Shown here one piece after another: positions 24,234 to 34,407 of a DNA stretch of 64,000 bases; position 1 is the stretch's first letter; every line of letters begins with the position of its first letter. The position numbers and the translations under genes are program-made. Source of the stretch: Neostapfia colusana (taxonomy: Eukaryota; Streptophyta; Magnoliopsida; Poales; Poaceae); the NCBI GenBank assembly GCA_030760725.1, contig JASWHV010000016.1:18839084-18903083 (forward strand), in the 5' to 3' direction. Under the pieces are notes generated by a model, which saw only the letters and a list, made by a program, of their open reading frames with translations, had not been told where the DNA came from and made no database searches.

Positions 24234-26034
24234 TCAGAATTCATCGATATCACAAACCCTACTCCTCAAACCATACCATCGATCTTGTTTCATAATTTGT
24301 TCCCATTTTTGTTTGCGCATATTAGAAATCTCTTCATCGTTAGCATCGCCAACTAAGTGATCGAGTTCGACACCAGGCTCAATGGAAAACGAGTCTGACA
24401 ACTCTTGTTCTTGATAAACCTCGTCAATGTCATTGATATCATGGTAGTCATCATCTCTTGGGGTATATAACCGATCACGAGGATTCACCTTACGTACCAC
24501 CCACCAAGCATTAAGCTTTTGACATGGATAAGGTAAATAATACATTTGCTCCACTTGGTGTGCGAGGACAAATGTATCATAGCCTTGTAGTCATTCATTG
24601 TGTTTGACTTCCACTATGCCAAATTCGTTTTGTCATGTTCCATGTTTGTTGTCAAACCAATCACAATCAAAGAAGACGACTTGAAGTTCCTTATTATCGG
24701 CAAAACTAAATTCAAGGATTTTGTTAATGATCCCATAATAATTAGTTTCGCGACCTTGAGAGTCGATTGCCCTCGTTAGAACTCCAGTATTACATGTTGC
24801 TACGAGCGGATGAAGAGCTTCAAATTCAGTTGTACGAAACCGAAACTCGTTGAAGTCATATCGGCCATAGCTTCTAACTTTAACCAGTCCATAAGACCGT
24901 TGTCGCAAGTCTTCATGGACGTTAGGCTCTTTCACCACTGTCCAAATTGCGAAATTATAAGATTCATTTATAATACTTAAAAGTTATAAGAATGCTTTAT
25001 AAATAGTCATAAGTTAATGAGAAAATGTTACATATTCTCAGAACCAGGAAAGAAAATTAGGTCGTCCATTTATTACGTCCCGTCACATCGTTTCTACTTG
25101 TTTGCTTGCATCACTGGCAAATTCTGGATCGAAGCGGTCCAGTGCCTTCCGTGCCTCACCATCGGATGGGTGCCTCATGACTCCATTGTTTTGACGTACA
25201 CCTTCTTTGTGCATCTCATGTGTCTAGCTGTTCTTTTTAAAATAAACAACCGCTTCAATCAAAGTGTCAGTGGTAAGTAACGAAGTTGCTTATGTGCAAC
25301 TTGTGTCATCACATTATAACCATCAACGTTAACAACTTGGACAAACCCTGATTTACCACATTTTAAGCACTTGTTCTTATTCACATGCTCTTTCCAAAAA
25401 AGCATACAATTATCTGGACACACATCAATCTTCTCATATTTCATAGCGAGACTAGACAACAATTTCTCCGACTGATACATATCTTTGGGCAATTTATGGG
25501 GTTGTGAAAGGATATCGCCAATCAATTTGATTAGGTCATTGTAACAGTTGTTGGAAAAGAAGTATTTGGACATAATTGCCATTAATCTGGTGATGAAGGT
25601 AAGGAGGGTCACTTCTGTTTGTTCATGAAGCGGCTCTTCTGAAGCTTTAAGAAGCTTGAAGAACGCTTCTACCTCCATTGTTGGAGGATCCTCCGTACCC
25701 TCTTGTTCAATAGCTTGTAGCATCTCATCCTTCCGATCAACCTCCGTGTTTTCATCATCCTCTTCCACTTCTTGTACAGCTTAAGAATCTGTCTCGCCGT
25801 GAAAACTCCACACCTCACAATGTGACGTGTAACAGTTTTGACATAATTGTATCGAAAGAGTCATTTATCAAGCCACTTTGTGTTTCGGAATTTCATACAT
25901 GGGCATCGCACCTTATCGATCATCGACAACAAAAAGGCTCGATCGATAAAAGCATCTATCTTTGCGAACCATTCATCTGAGTGACCACCTATCTTGTTCC
26001 AACCAGTGTACATCGAACTACGATCTTTACCCAT
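24234..26034 (-). pseudogene. TnpD transposase of CACTA-1 with the catalytic core deleted
   Basis: Starts with a transposase-associated domain (ATG at 26034): WNKIGG, RCPCMKF and HIVRCGVF, interrupted by TGA and a frameshift. Next, 25768-25259 carries an acidic stretch and the Cys-rich segment VCPDNCMLFW and CLKCG found before tnp2. A short tnp2 beginning (MRHPSDGEARKAL) lies at about 25190-25080. It is followed almost at once by the downstream part, 24938-24633 and 24554-24234, with YGRYDFNEFRFRT and WWVVRKVNPR of the DUF4216 type. Roughly the whole tnp2 catalytic domain is therefore missing. Confidence 0.7.
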
Positions 26035-26347
26035 GTTGGAGTCTATAGATTAAAGAGGGAGAAAACATCGTTAATTTATACTTCTATTGGGACAGATAGG
26101 TCCTAAACCAACCCAAGAGTGACCGAGATGAACGTGCTTCTGACAAGACGCTAGGTCCGAACCCAGATGAAATTTCGGCAGCATAACCCTGCTGATCTTC
26201 GAATGCACGCCCGATAATGGTGCAGCAGAGAACATCAGGGTTACGCAGTCGAAATCTCGTCCGGATTCAGACCCGCTTCTCCTCGTAGGCACACCCCCTC
26301 GGTCACTCTCAGGCTCTCCAAAAAGGGACAATTCCGAACCTACCTGC

Positions 26348-26370
26348 CTCACATGCGTAACGCATGTGAG
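26348..26370. repeat. Perfect 10-bp palindrome with 3-base loop
   Basis: CTCACATGCG-TAA-CGCATGTGAG. A second complementary pair, CGAACC before and GGTTCG after, extends the stem after short mismatches. It may be a subterminal repeat of CACTA origin, since grass CACTA ends carry motifs of this style, but it lies about 1.9 kb inside the visible terminus. Confidence 0.6.
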
Positions 26371-27984
26371 ACGGTTCGAAATGGGTGGTGCATATTCTAA
26401 AGGTTTACGTTACTCATTCTTTTTTGAGTCATTTATGACAGAGAGGGAGGAAAGAACGAAAGAGAGAGGGGGGGAGAATAGGGGTAACCGTCAAATCGCA
26501 GGTCTGCGTCCATGCGACATAATTCTTCGGCATGTTCGAGATCTTAAGAACAACGGGAAAAGGACGAAGTCAAAGCCCACTGGCCTTTCGGGGGCTGAGG
26601 CACTGGACACGGGTCGTTGGGTGGTCCTTAAACCCTTTTTGCGATGGGTCACGGCGGATGAGCAGTCGCCCGTTGGATGGAGGTCAGTCGGGCGCCATGC
26701 CCGGACTGACAGCTCTCGTCGAGCGTCTCTCCGAATCCTTGGGTCCTCAAAGCTTGGAGGTTCGGGGCCTTCCGGTTCCCGCGGCCGTCACGACATGAAA
26801 ACCCGGCCTGGAACAGTCATAATTAACATGTTTTCCACATTCTCCCATGACGGTGTATATATATATACCTAAGCATCATGAGAGCATATCATAAACACTC
26901 AATATTATACATAATATTCAACTAAATAATGAAATGAAGCAAATATATAGACAGTGGGTGAACGGAGGACTGGCGGAGGAGGCCGGGGGAAGCCGGGAAG
27001 CAACGCGGGGAGGCAAAGGTGCGGGCTGCGTGGCCAGTGGCAGGTGGCGTGGAGGAGGCCGGGTGTGGCGGCGCGGTGGGATGGCCGGCGACACGGTGGG
27101 GGCGGGCAAGGGCCACCGGGCGGAGGAGGCCAGGGGCAGCCGGGCGGTGACACGGCGGCAGAGGCGCGGCATGCTGGAGCGGCAGCGTGGAGGCGAGGCC
27201 TAGTGCGACGACGGGCGCGTCGGGGCGACCGGCGTGGTGGCAGGGCGGTCGGCGACACGGCGGGGTTGGGCGGGAGGTAAGCTAAATTCAATCTAAAACT
27301 AAATAAATTACAACTAAATTAAACAAAATTCATAAAATATACAATTTACAACTAAACAAAATTAAACCTATAACTAATACAAACAAATTACGGCTAAATT
27401 AGACAAAATTCATAAACTAAACAATTTACAACTCAACTAAATTAAATGTAAAACTAATACAAAGAATTGACAACTATATTTAACAAAATTCAAAAATTAA
27501 ACAATTAACAACTAAACTAAATTCAATCTAAAACTAATAAAACAATTTGCATAAATTAAACAATAAAAATTAATAACTAAATTATGTAAACTAAATCCAA
27601 TTATCAACTAAATTAAAAAAACTAACTTCCCTATGGCTGCGATGTGCTCGATGGCGCGGGAGCTTGAGGCCGGGGGCGGGGTAGCGGGACGCCGGGTCGG
27701 GGAGGAGCGCCGGGGGCTGCCGGTGTCGAGGAGGCCACCAGAACCGCTGGGGTCGGGGCCGGCGGAGGCCGAGGGAGTGGAGGTGCAGGGGTGGCTGACT
27801 GGGGCGGCGGCGGGGCTGGCCGGGGCTCCGGCGGTTCGGATGTGGAGGCGGCGGCGGGGGCCGGCGCAGGTGAGCGGCTGGAGGCGGCTATTGGATGGCG
27901 GCGGCGGCAGCCCTCGGGCGGGTGTGGCGGCGTCGGTGGGTCAGGGTCGGCGCGGGCGTGAATGTCCGAGCTGACCCCGGCCCG
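26371..27984. other. Non-coding CACTA-1 interior: GC-rich islands around an AT-rich tandem repeat
   Basis: Two islands of GGC-rich sequence (about 26950-27275 and 27630-27970) flank about 340 bp of AT-rich sequence (27280-27620). The AT-rich part is built from variants of AACTAAATTAAACAAAATTCA-like units, with a period of roughly 35-60 bp. ORFs in the islands are Pro/Arg/Gly-rich on both strands and show no family motif, so they are taken as composition artefacts. 26400-26870 holds no recognisable gene. Confidence 0.6.
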
Positions 27985-28245
27985 GGCGGGTATATACCCG
28001 TCATTTACAATGGACAAGGGCCTAGCCATCATAAATAACAGGTTACTTACAATGGCCTTATTAATTATGACGACCCTAGGGTTAGCCATTGTAAGTTGAG
28101 GCTAACTTACGACGGCTGTTCCCTGGCTGTCGTAAATTGAGCCTAACTTATGATGGCCGGATTTGGCAGTCATAATTATGACGGCTAACCCTAAGGCCGT
28201 CATAACTTATTTTAGCCGTCGTAAATGTGGCTTTGTTCTGTAGTG
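27985..28245 (-). repeat. CACTA-1 right end: TIR and subterminal repeats
   Basis: The motif (T)TACGACGGCT and variants such as TTATGACGGCC occur in both orientations at least eight times (27998-28225). The terminus, read inward on the minus strand, is CACTACAGAACAAAGCC. Subterminal arrays of this sort are the TnpA-binding zones of CACTA elements. Confidence 0.8.
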
Positions 28246-28248
28246 TAC

Positions 28249-28546
28249 ACGCCTCTCCTGAGTCTTGTTGAGCCCTGTGGGACACCATTGAGGTTATGGC
28301 TTCGTTCCCGGGGACCGTATGGATCATGTCTTGCTTCACCTCTTCTGGCTTCATGTCCCACCTGATTAGTCCTTTGGAGCTGTCTTAGGCTGGTTGGTTG
28401 ATGTCATGAGTTGTTGAGGTCGTGCACGTTCAACCGGCCTCTGCACTTTGTCCGTGGGTGCTGGTGTGATGCCCAGACCGATGATTATCCTTCCCTTTGG
28501 AGATATCAACCGAGAGCGTTTGACAGAAGGTTCTGGATCAGCTTTT
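28249..28546. other. Unassigned sequence left of the MITE
   Basis: Nearly 300 bp that match neither the CACTA end nor the Tat pol. The minus strand has an 80-residue open stretch spanning 28366-28608, but part of it lies in the MITE. I recognise no domain. Confidence 0.4.
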
Positions 28547-28748
28547 GGCCCTGTTTGGCACAGCTTCTGAACCAGCTTTTTTATACAAATAAGCTGTGGG
28601 TGTACCAAACAGTCAGCTTCTCCAGCAGCTTATTAGTTCAGCTGCTTCTCAGAATGAACTAAAAGCAGGATATAAGTTTTAGCTGCTGTTCACAAGCTTT
28701 TCAGACAAGCTGCTTTTTTAAAAAGTTTAAGCTGTGCCAAACAGGGCC
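28547..28748. mobile_element. 202-bp MITE with 20-bp terminal inverted repeats
   Basis: Begins GGCCCTGTTTGGCACAGCTT and ends with its exact reverse complement. The interior is AT-rich with repeated AGCTG/CAGCTT motifs that can fold back on each other. No ORF. TTT flanks both ends (28544-28546 and 28749-28751), compatible with a 3-bp target duplication of the Tourist/PIF-Harbinger type, although their usual site is TTA/TAA. A hAT-type origin is less likely because no 8-bp duplication is seen. Confidence 0.85.
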
Positions 28749-29030
28749 TTTACCCTGTTTGTTTTGCTTGCCCCAGCCCCAGTTTTCACGTTGGAGCTCC
28801 GGGCATCGTGTCGCTTACCCGAGTCTTGCTTGGCGCATTGGCCTTCACTTCTCGAGTTGCAAGGGACCAATTTACCATGGATCACGCAAGGTAACGACCC
28901 AATCATCAGAACTTGTTTTCCCGATCTGACGTTTTCCTCGACTTGGGCACTGCCAACACGCCTGAGGTGAGTGGAAGTACCAGCACCATATAGGGGGTTT
29001 TGCGTCGGTGTCCATGCTGTAGTGCTGCTC
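28749..29030. other. Unassigned sequence before Tat-type pol
   Basis: About 280 bp, open in one plus-strand frame for 78 codons (28734-28970) but without recognised motifs. It may be the protease-RT spacer of element H, or unrelated DNA. Confidence 0.35.
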
Positions 29031-29054
29031 CCACACTCATCGGGCCATTGCTCT

Positions 29055-30107
29055 TTATCTGTGCGTCCCGAGCCCCTTGGGGTGGCTGTTTACCTTGAAA
29101 AACTACCCGTGGAGGACACGAAGGCCATCCAAATCAATCTTGAGGATGCCGCCAAGACCGTGCAGGTTGGTGCCTCCCTCGGCACTAAATAGCAAGGCGT
29201 GCTCGCTAACTTCCTGCGTACAAATTGGGATGTTTTTGACTGGCAACCCTCCAACACGCCGGACATCCCAAATTTAGTTGCCGAGCACACACTCAACATC
29301 AGGCCGCGCTCCAAGCCCGTGAAGCAGAAGCTCCGGCGCTCTGACGTGGAGAAACACCAAGCCATTGGCGAAAAAATCACCAAGCTCCTAGCAGCTGGCT
29401 TCATCAAGGAGGTGCAGCACCCTGAGTGGCTGGCCAATCCCGTCCACGTAAGGATGAAGACAGGGAAATGTAGGATGTGCGTGGATTACACCGGTCTCAA
29501 CAATGCATGTTCTAAAGACTTTTTCCCGCTGCCAAGAATTGATCAAGTGATCGATCTGACCTCAGGGAGCGAATCCATGAGGTTTCTAGACGCGTACTAT
29601 GGTTACCACCAGATCGCTCTCAGTGAGGAGGAACATCTGGCTACACCATTCATCATGCCCTTTGGCTCCTACTGCTACGTAAGAATGTCATTTGGGCTTA
29701 AAAGCGCGAGGGCCACGTACCAACGATGCATGCAAAAGTGCCTACAGTCACAGATTGGGCGGAACCTCAAAGCCTATGTGGAAGATGTCATTGTGAAGTG
29801 CAAATGAGATAACAGCCTCATCACCGACCTCGAAGAGACGTTCGCAAACCTTCAGATATGACATCAAGTTGAACCCTGAGAAATGCGTTTTTGGCATGCC
29901 GAGAGGCAAGTTGCTCGGGTTCATCATATCAGAACGCGGCATCAAGGCTAACCCAGATAAGATAACCATCGTCACCAGCATGGGGGCCATCTACAACGTC
30001 AAGGGGGTGCAAAAATTGAATGGATGCCTCGCGGCTTTAATCCGGTTCATCTCCCGACTCAGAGAGCGAGGTCTACCTCTCTACCGGCTCCTACAGAAGT
30101 CGAAGCC
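29055..30107 (+). pseudogene. pol: Reverse transcriptase of element H
   Basis: Typical Tat-lineage RT: FDWQPSNTPDIP, KCRMCVDYTGLNNAC, FLDAYYGYHQIAL and MSFGLKSARATYQRCM. The catalytic box reads YVEDVIVK (Glu at 29781-29783), where the family has YVDD, so the first metal-binding Asp is replaced. Stops: TAG 29190-29192 and TGA 29805-29807. A frameshift lies between 29808 and 29868, after which the thumb (MNPEKCVFGMPRGKLLGF) continues to LLQKSKP at the E insertion. Confidence 0.85.
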
Positions 30108-30962
30108 TGTCGAAGTGTGTGGTCGACACTTCCCCTGGATCTGCACTGGGCAGCCCGCGGAGGTTCTTTTTCGGAGGGTCTAGTCACTTGCGGAGAGCTT
30201 AAGCGTAGGGACGAGTTATGGAGGAGCTTGACACGGCAAGTTTTACGTGGTTCGGGCCGCCGGAGCGTAAAACCCTACGTCCACGGTGAGCTGAGGTGCT
30301 CGCTGTATTGCTTGTTGCTCAGAACCGGAGTCCTGAGCTTGAGGATGAGTTACGCCTAGGGTATGAGTTGCTGGAGTGCGAACCCTTTCTAACGTCGCCT
30401 ACCCGAGCCTTTTATAGTCCAAGGCTCGTGTGGCTTACAAGGGGGGCCCAGGACCCGACAGGTGGTCCCGGGGAGATTGTCTGCCGACTATCGTATCCGC
30501 AGTTATGTCGGTAGTTGTCTCCGGCGAAGGCTTCTGAGTTTTCGTCTTGCCGCCCTGCCCATGCCGCATGCTAGTCGTAGTGGTTGATGACGGCGCTGTC
30601 CTGCTGGACACGTGGAGGGCCCGGAGCTCTCCTCAGAAGAGAGGGAGATCCGGCCCCGCAGGACACGTGGAGCCTTCGGACCTCTCCCCGTAGAGGGGGA
30701 GGTCCGGCTTCTGTCGGCCATGTGGCGGGCCCGGAGCTCTCCTCTGAGGAGAGGGAGGTCCGGCCTTCGATCCTCTCCCCCGCGGAGGGGGGAGGTCTGG
30801 CTTCTGCAGGCCACGTGGTGAGTCCGGAGCTCCCCTCTGAGGATAGGGAGGTCCGGCCCCGCTGGACACGTGGTGCCTTCAGAGCTCTCCCTACAGAGAA
30901 GGGCGAGATCCTCAGGCATTTTCCCCTATGCGCGGGGGTACCCCATATCGCGGGTACCGACA
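30108..30962 (-). repeat. 3' LTR of element E (855 bp)
   Basis: Matches the right LTR closely, except that about 210 bp present there (39480-39690) are missing here at 30594. It contains an array of roughly 55-bp units with CACGTGG cores (about 30597-30910); the units alternate with self-complementary CTCTCC...GGAGAG segments. Confidence 0.85.
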
Positions 30963-31454
30963 GTGGCCCTCGGGCCCATCTCGGGGGAGATAGCGAGCCC
31001 GAGGTGGAGCCTCCGTCTCTTCTGTTCCGCGCACTTTCTCTAAGTCCCGCATCGACCGCTGCTGGAGCACGAACAGTCGTGGGATCGTGGGAGCGTGTGC
31101 CCACTTGATGGTTGCTTTTACTGCGGCAGTTCCCAAGACTGCCACTTCTGCACGTTGCGGCGCTTTCTTTGGGAACCGCCGGAGTGCCTTGCTGGCTCGT
31201 CTTCCTGGGAGGCTGACTCCTTGACCCACCCCCCTTCAGCTGGGCAACTTGGACCCACCTGTCATCGGCGCTCGGTCTTGGAGCCGATGCAGTTGCCGAT
31301 GTGGCGTATTCAAAGAGTTTCGGGTCGTTTGGAATCGCATCTCGGAAGTTTTAAAAGGGGACCTTACCCACATTGCGGCTTCCCTTCGCACTTCCCAGCG
31401 CTTTTCATTGGACTCTTGTGCCTTTGTCTTCTTGTCTTTGAGCCATCCCCCGCC
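30963..31454. other. Non-coding part of E with promoter-like sequence
   Basis: No coding sequence recognised. A TATA-like TTTTAAAAGG on the plus strand (31349-31358) lies about 100 bp before the antisense ORF, followed by a pyrimidine-rich stretch and CCGCC directly before its ATG. Confidence 0.45.
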
Positions 31455-32206
31455 ATGGCTTCCAACCCGCCCCCAGAGAAGAAACGTGTTCGGTCTCCTC
31501 AAGTGGCGGCATATGTGCCAAGCCGGGGATCTAGGATGCCTGCACACCTTGCCTCTAGGGGTGACGCCTCCAAGAGGCCCCGGGTTTATCATCCCGACTG
31601 GACTCTTCTTAAGCGACGACTGGCTGAGGATTCCCATGCGTTGCGTCCTTTCTCCTCAAGTGGTGGAGTCTCCAAAGAAACTGCTGACACGTCGAGGAGG
31701 CTTCAGGCGGAGGAGTCTCCAAGGAAGCTGCTGAAGCACCAAGGAGGACTTCAGGCGGCAGAGTCTCCAAGGAAACTGCTCAAGCGGCGGAGGGGGCTTC
31801 AGAAACATCCTTGATGACACCGGCCCTTGCGCTGGTGATGGCCGAGATGATCCCTGTGCTCGGGTCAGAGGAGTCTTCAGGGAAGTTGCGTCCTTTCTCC
31901 TCAGGCGGTGGAGTCTCCAAAGAAACTGCTGACACGTCGAGGAGGACTCTAGGTGGCCGAGTCTCCAAGGAAACTGCTGAAGTGGCGGAGGGGGCTTCAG
32001 AAGCATCCTTGATGACACCAGCCCTTGCGCTGGTGATGGCCGAGATGATCCCTGTGCTCGGGTCACGGAGCGGGAGAACACCGCCAGGGCTGAAGTTGGG
32101 GACGTGGCCGTTCTCACAGCTTCTAGGTTCTGGACGTGCCAGGGGAACCCTTGGGCTTGTTTCTTTCTTTTCTATCGAGTCTGTAGCCCAGCTCATGGAG
32201 CCATGA
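31455..32206 (+). pseudogene. Antisense accessory ORF of element E
   Basis: Runs opposite to gag, between the interior and the 3' LTR. It starts MASNPPPEKKRVRSP at 31455 in a good start context. A basic N-terminus is followed by YHPDWTLLKRRLAEDS and then a repetitive part with SKETA and SPRKLL motifs. The first frame ends at 31814. A second frame continues from about 31811 to the stop at 32204-32206, so a frameshift splits it. AATAAA at 32204-32209 and the TATA-like box at 31349 would give a complete transcription unit. Tat-lineage elements are known to carry antisense ORFs near the 3' LTR. Function unknown. Confidence 0.5.
31641..32075 (+). repeat. Internal direct duplication in the antisense ORF
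   Basis: The block starting TTGCGTCCTTTCTCCTCA occurs at 31641 and again at 31886 (offset 245). The block GATGACACC...GTGCTCGGGTCA occurs at 31813 and about 32010 (offset about 197). Shorter GAGTCTCCAAGGAA units are repeated within each copy. Unit lengths are not multiples of three, so the same DNA repeat is read in different frames. Confidence 0.75.
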
Positions 32207-32349
32207 ATAAATAGACTCTCTTGAATGTTTGTGCCTATGATGCTTTTTGTCTTCTTCATGGTTTTGCCTGGCTGAGTCCTTAGTTCCGAAAGGCACTCAG
32301 AGGCCTTTACCAATCTCGAAGCTCTGCACAGGCACCTTCTCCGGGTCCT

Positions 32350-32720
32350 TACTGTATTAAGGACCCGGAGGTCTCCGGAACTCGCCCCATGAGGATGGGA
32401 AGGTCCGGATCTGCCGGCAACGTGGCTGGCCTGGTGCTCCCTTCTAAGGAGAAGGAGGTCCGGCCCCATGGGACACGTGGAGCCTTCTGAGCTCCCCCCC
32501 CCCGGAGAGGGAGGTCCGGCTCCTGCCGACCACGCGGCGGGTCCGGAGCCCCTCCTGAGGGAGCGGGAGCTCCGGCCCTGCTGGACACGTGGGGCCTCCG
32601 GAGCCCCCCCCCAGAGGGGGAGGTCCAGCTTTTGCCGTCCACGTGGCGGGTCCGGAGCCCCCCTGAGGAGGCGGGAGCTCCGGCCCCACTGGACACGTGG
32701 GGCCTTCAGGCCCCGCCCCT
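32350..32720. repeat. Internal CACGTG array of element E
   Basis: Six units of about 55 bp with (A/C)CACGTGG or close variants at about 32418, 32473, 32529, 32583, 32638 and 32694. Between them lie GGACC/GGAGCTCC and self-complementary CCCC...GGGG segments. The units resemble those inside E's LTRs, so the module exists both in the LTR and in the interior. Confidence 0.8.
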
Positions 32721-34280
32721 GTTGAAGGGGCGAAACCCGGACCTTCCGGTCCTGTGCTGGAGTAGTCGATAGCTCCTTGCCCCCCGCCCCATGCAGCTCC
32801 CGTTGCTGTAACCTGGAGGTCCTGCACACAGATAGAGGAAACGTAATTCTCTTCGGGGGGTCCTCCCCTCCCCGTCTCTTAGTCTTATTCGGCTTACAGT
32901 CCTAGTCCGGTATACGGGGCTTGGGCAATTCTGTGCGCGAGGCACCGGGGCTCCGGCTCCCTCCAAGGTCCGGGTACGACCGTCCGATCCCTAGTACTGG
33001 ACAGTGCGCCGGGAAGCAGAGTGCATAGGCTTTGGGTTCGGAACCAGGCAAAGCGGCTGTACTCCCCTGGACCACCTGAGGGCAGGGTGTGCACGCTTTT
33101 GGGTTCAGAGCCGGCTAAGCGGGACATGCACCCTGGACCCCCCATGCACAGCGCAGGCCTTTCCTGGAGGTGACCAACTGGCACCGCAACACCTGACTGG
33201 GGGAGGCCCGAGAGGCCCACCCGGCCATCGGCAGGCGCCTCAAGTGCAACCGCCTTTGGTAGGACAGCAAATGCTGACTATGGATGAGCGCGGGAGAGAG
33301 GGAGCTAAATGTACGGTGAGCATACACAGAGAGTGCGATCATAAAAACTAACACGTAATTTAAATGAGCACATGAAAGAGAGCGAAGTAGAACAAGTTTC
33401 TGTCTAAATGCCCATAGGGGGGAGTCAGGCTGTACATGGAGGCAATGACCCGCCTCATTAAGAACGGAAGCAAGACTCTACACGCTTAGGGTCGGAACCA
33501 GGCCAAGCTGAACGTAATCCTGGACCGTCCCCTGAGACTTAGCTGCCCCAAGCGCTGTTCCTAGACTCTATGAGATTTATTACAGAAGTGTTGTTCCATG
33601 CCAAGGGGTTTTGGGAACGGATCCCATACTCGGTTTAAAGGCATGTGTACCTGGGACGGCAACTTTCGTGACTCGGAAGGGACCTTCCCGGCTGGGGGAG
33701 AGTTTATAGGTCCTTCGCGGGAAAGTGTGTGCCGCGGCACCAGGTTGCCTTCCTGCAGGTCCCTGACGCGTTTGGTCGTTTGGCGGTAGTGCTAGAGCAT
33801 CAGCCGAGACCATGCGTTGTGGGGTGTCACCTGCAGCCGAGCCTCGTCGACGAGGTCGTTATCTTCATGCTGGATCAGGTCCTGCGCGGCTTCCCCTGGG
33901 CGCCCCAGGGAGCTCTCCCCTTCTGGCTGAGGCCTTCAAGGGGTAGGAAAACCCGGACTCTTCTTGGGAGTCCCAAGGCGTCTTTCCTCTTCTGGCTAAG
34001 GCTTTCAAGAGGTTGACAGATCCTGGGCGGCCCCCAGGAGGTACGGCCGAGGCACAGAGACATGCTCTCGGGTGGAGCCGACCCAGTTCTGCACTGTAGG
34101 GGCTGGTGCTTGGGCTGCTGCGACTACTTGGAGCTTCTCCAAGGTTGACGCCGCAGCAGTGCGGCCTCCACTGACTTTTCCAGGTAGCCACAGTCGGCTA
34201 CCGCCCCGGCTCGTCATCACCGGAGCTGGAGTCCTCACCATTGTGCACCGTCTTTATGACGCGCTGAGGCTCCTAGAACC
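32721..34280. other. Non-coding interior of E
   Basis: About 1.5 kb between the array and gag. Short open stretches exist on both strands but none has a recognisable motif or Tat pol similarity. Two segments beginning CTTTGGGTTCGG / CTTTTGGGTTCAG (about 33031 and 33093), each followed by a CCTGGACC, look like a local tandem repeat of about 62 bp. Confidence 0.5.
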
Positions 34281-34407
34281 CTACCTGGTGGCTGACGCTG
34301 ACTGAGGCGTCGACCTTCTGCTTCCCCTCCCTCTGAGGTAGGGGCTGGGCATCAGCTCTCTGCTGCCTCCCCTTGCGGAAGCGCTCTGCGAGCCTCTGGA
34401 TATCCCA

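Larger units (their letters stand above)
23036..28245 (-). mobile_element. CACTA-1: deleted En/Spm-type DNA transposon
   Basis: Genes run right to left. The right end reads TTCTGTAGTG (28236-28245), the inverse of CACTACAGAA, preceded inward by repeated subterminal motifs. Inside are remnants of the transposase-associated domain, the start of tnp2, a DUF4216-type domain and a TnpA-type protein, in the order known for grass CACTA elements. The catalytic tnp2 core is missing, the genes are broken, and no left terminus was found; the left side runs into the LTR fragment of element C. The trinucleotide TAC follows the right end and may be the 3-bp target duplication. Confidence 0.75.

Noticed and set aside
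26905..27291. Several overlapping Pro/Ala/Arg-rich ORFs on both strands
   Set aside because: GC-rich low-complexity sequence gives open frames in most directions; no family motif. The same holds for 27631-28089.
30503..31108. Long ORFs on both strands over the E LTR array
   Set aside because: They are by-products of a repeat with few stops; the second LTR gives similar ORFs on both strands (39495-40280, 39512-40174).
31780..32829. 349-codon minus-strand ORF in element E
   Set aside because: It crosses the CACGTG array and the duplicated region; the residues are repeats of GC-rich DNA, and it overlaps the better supported antisense ORF.
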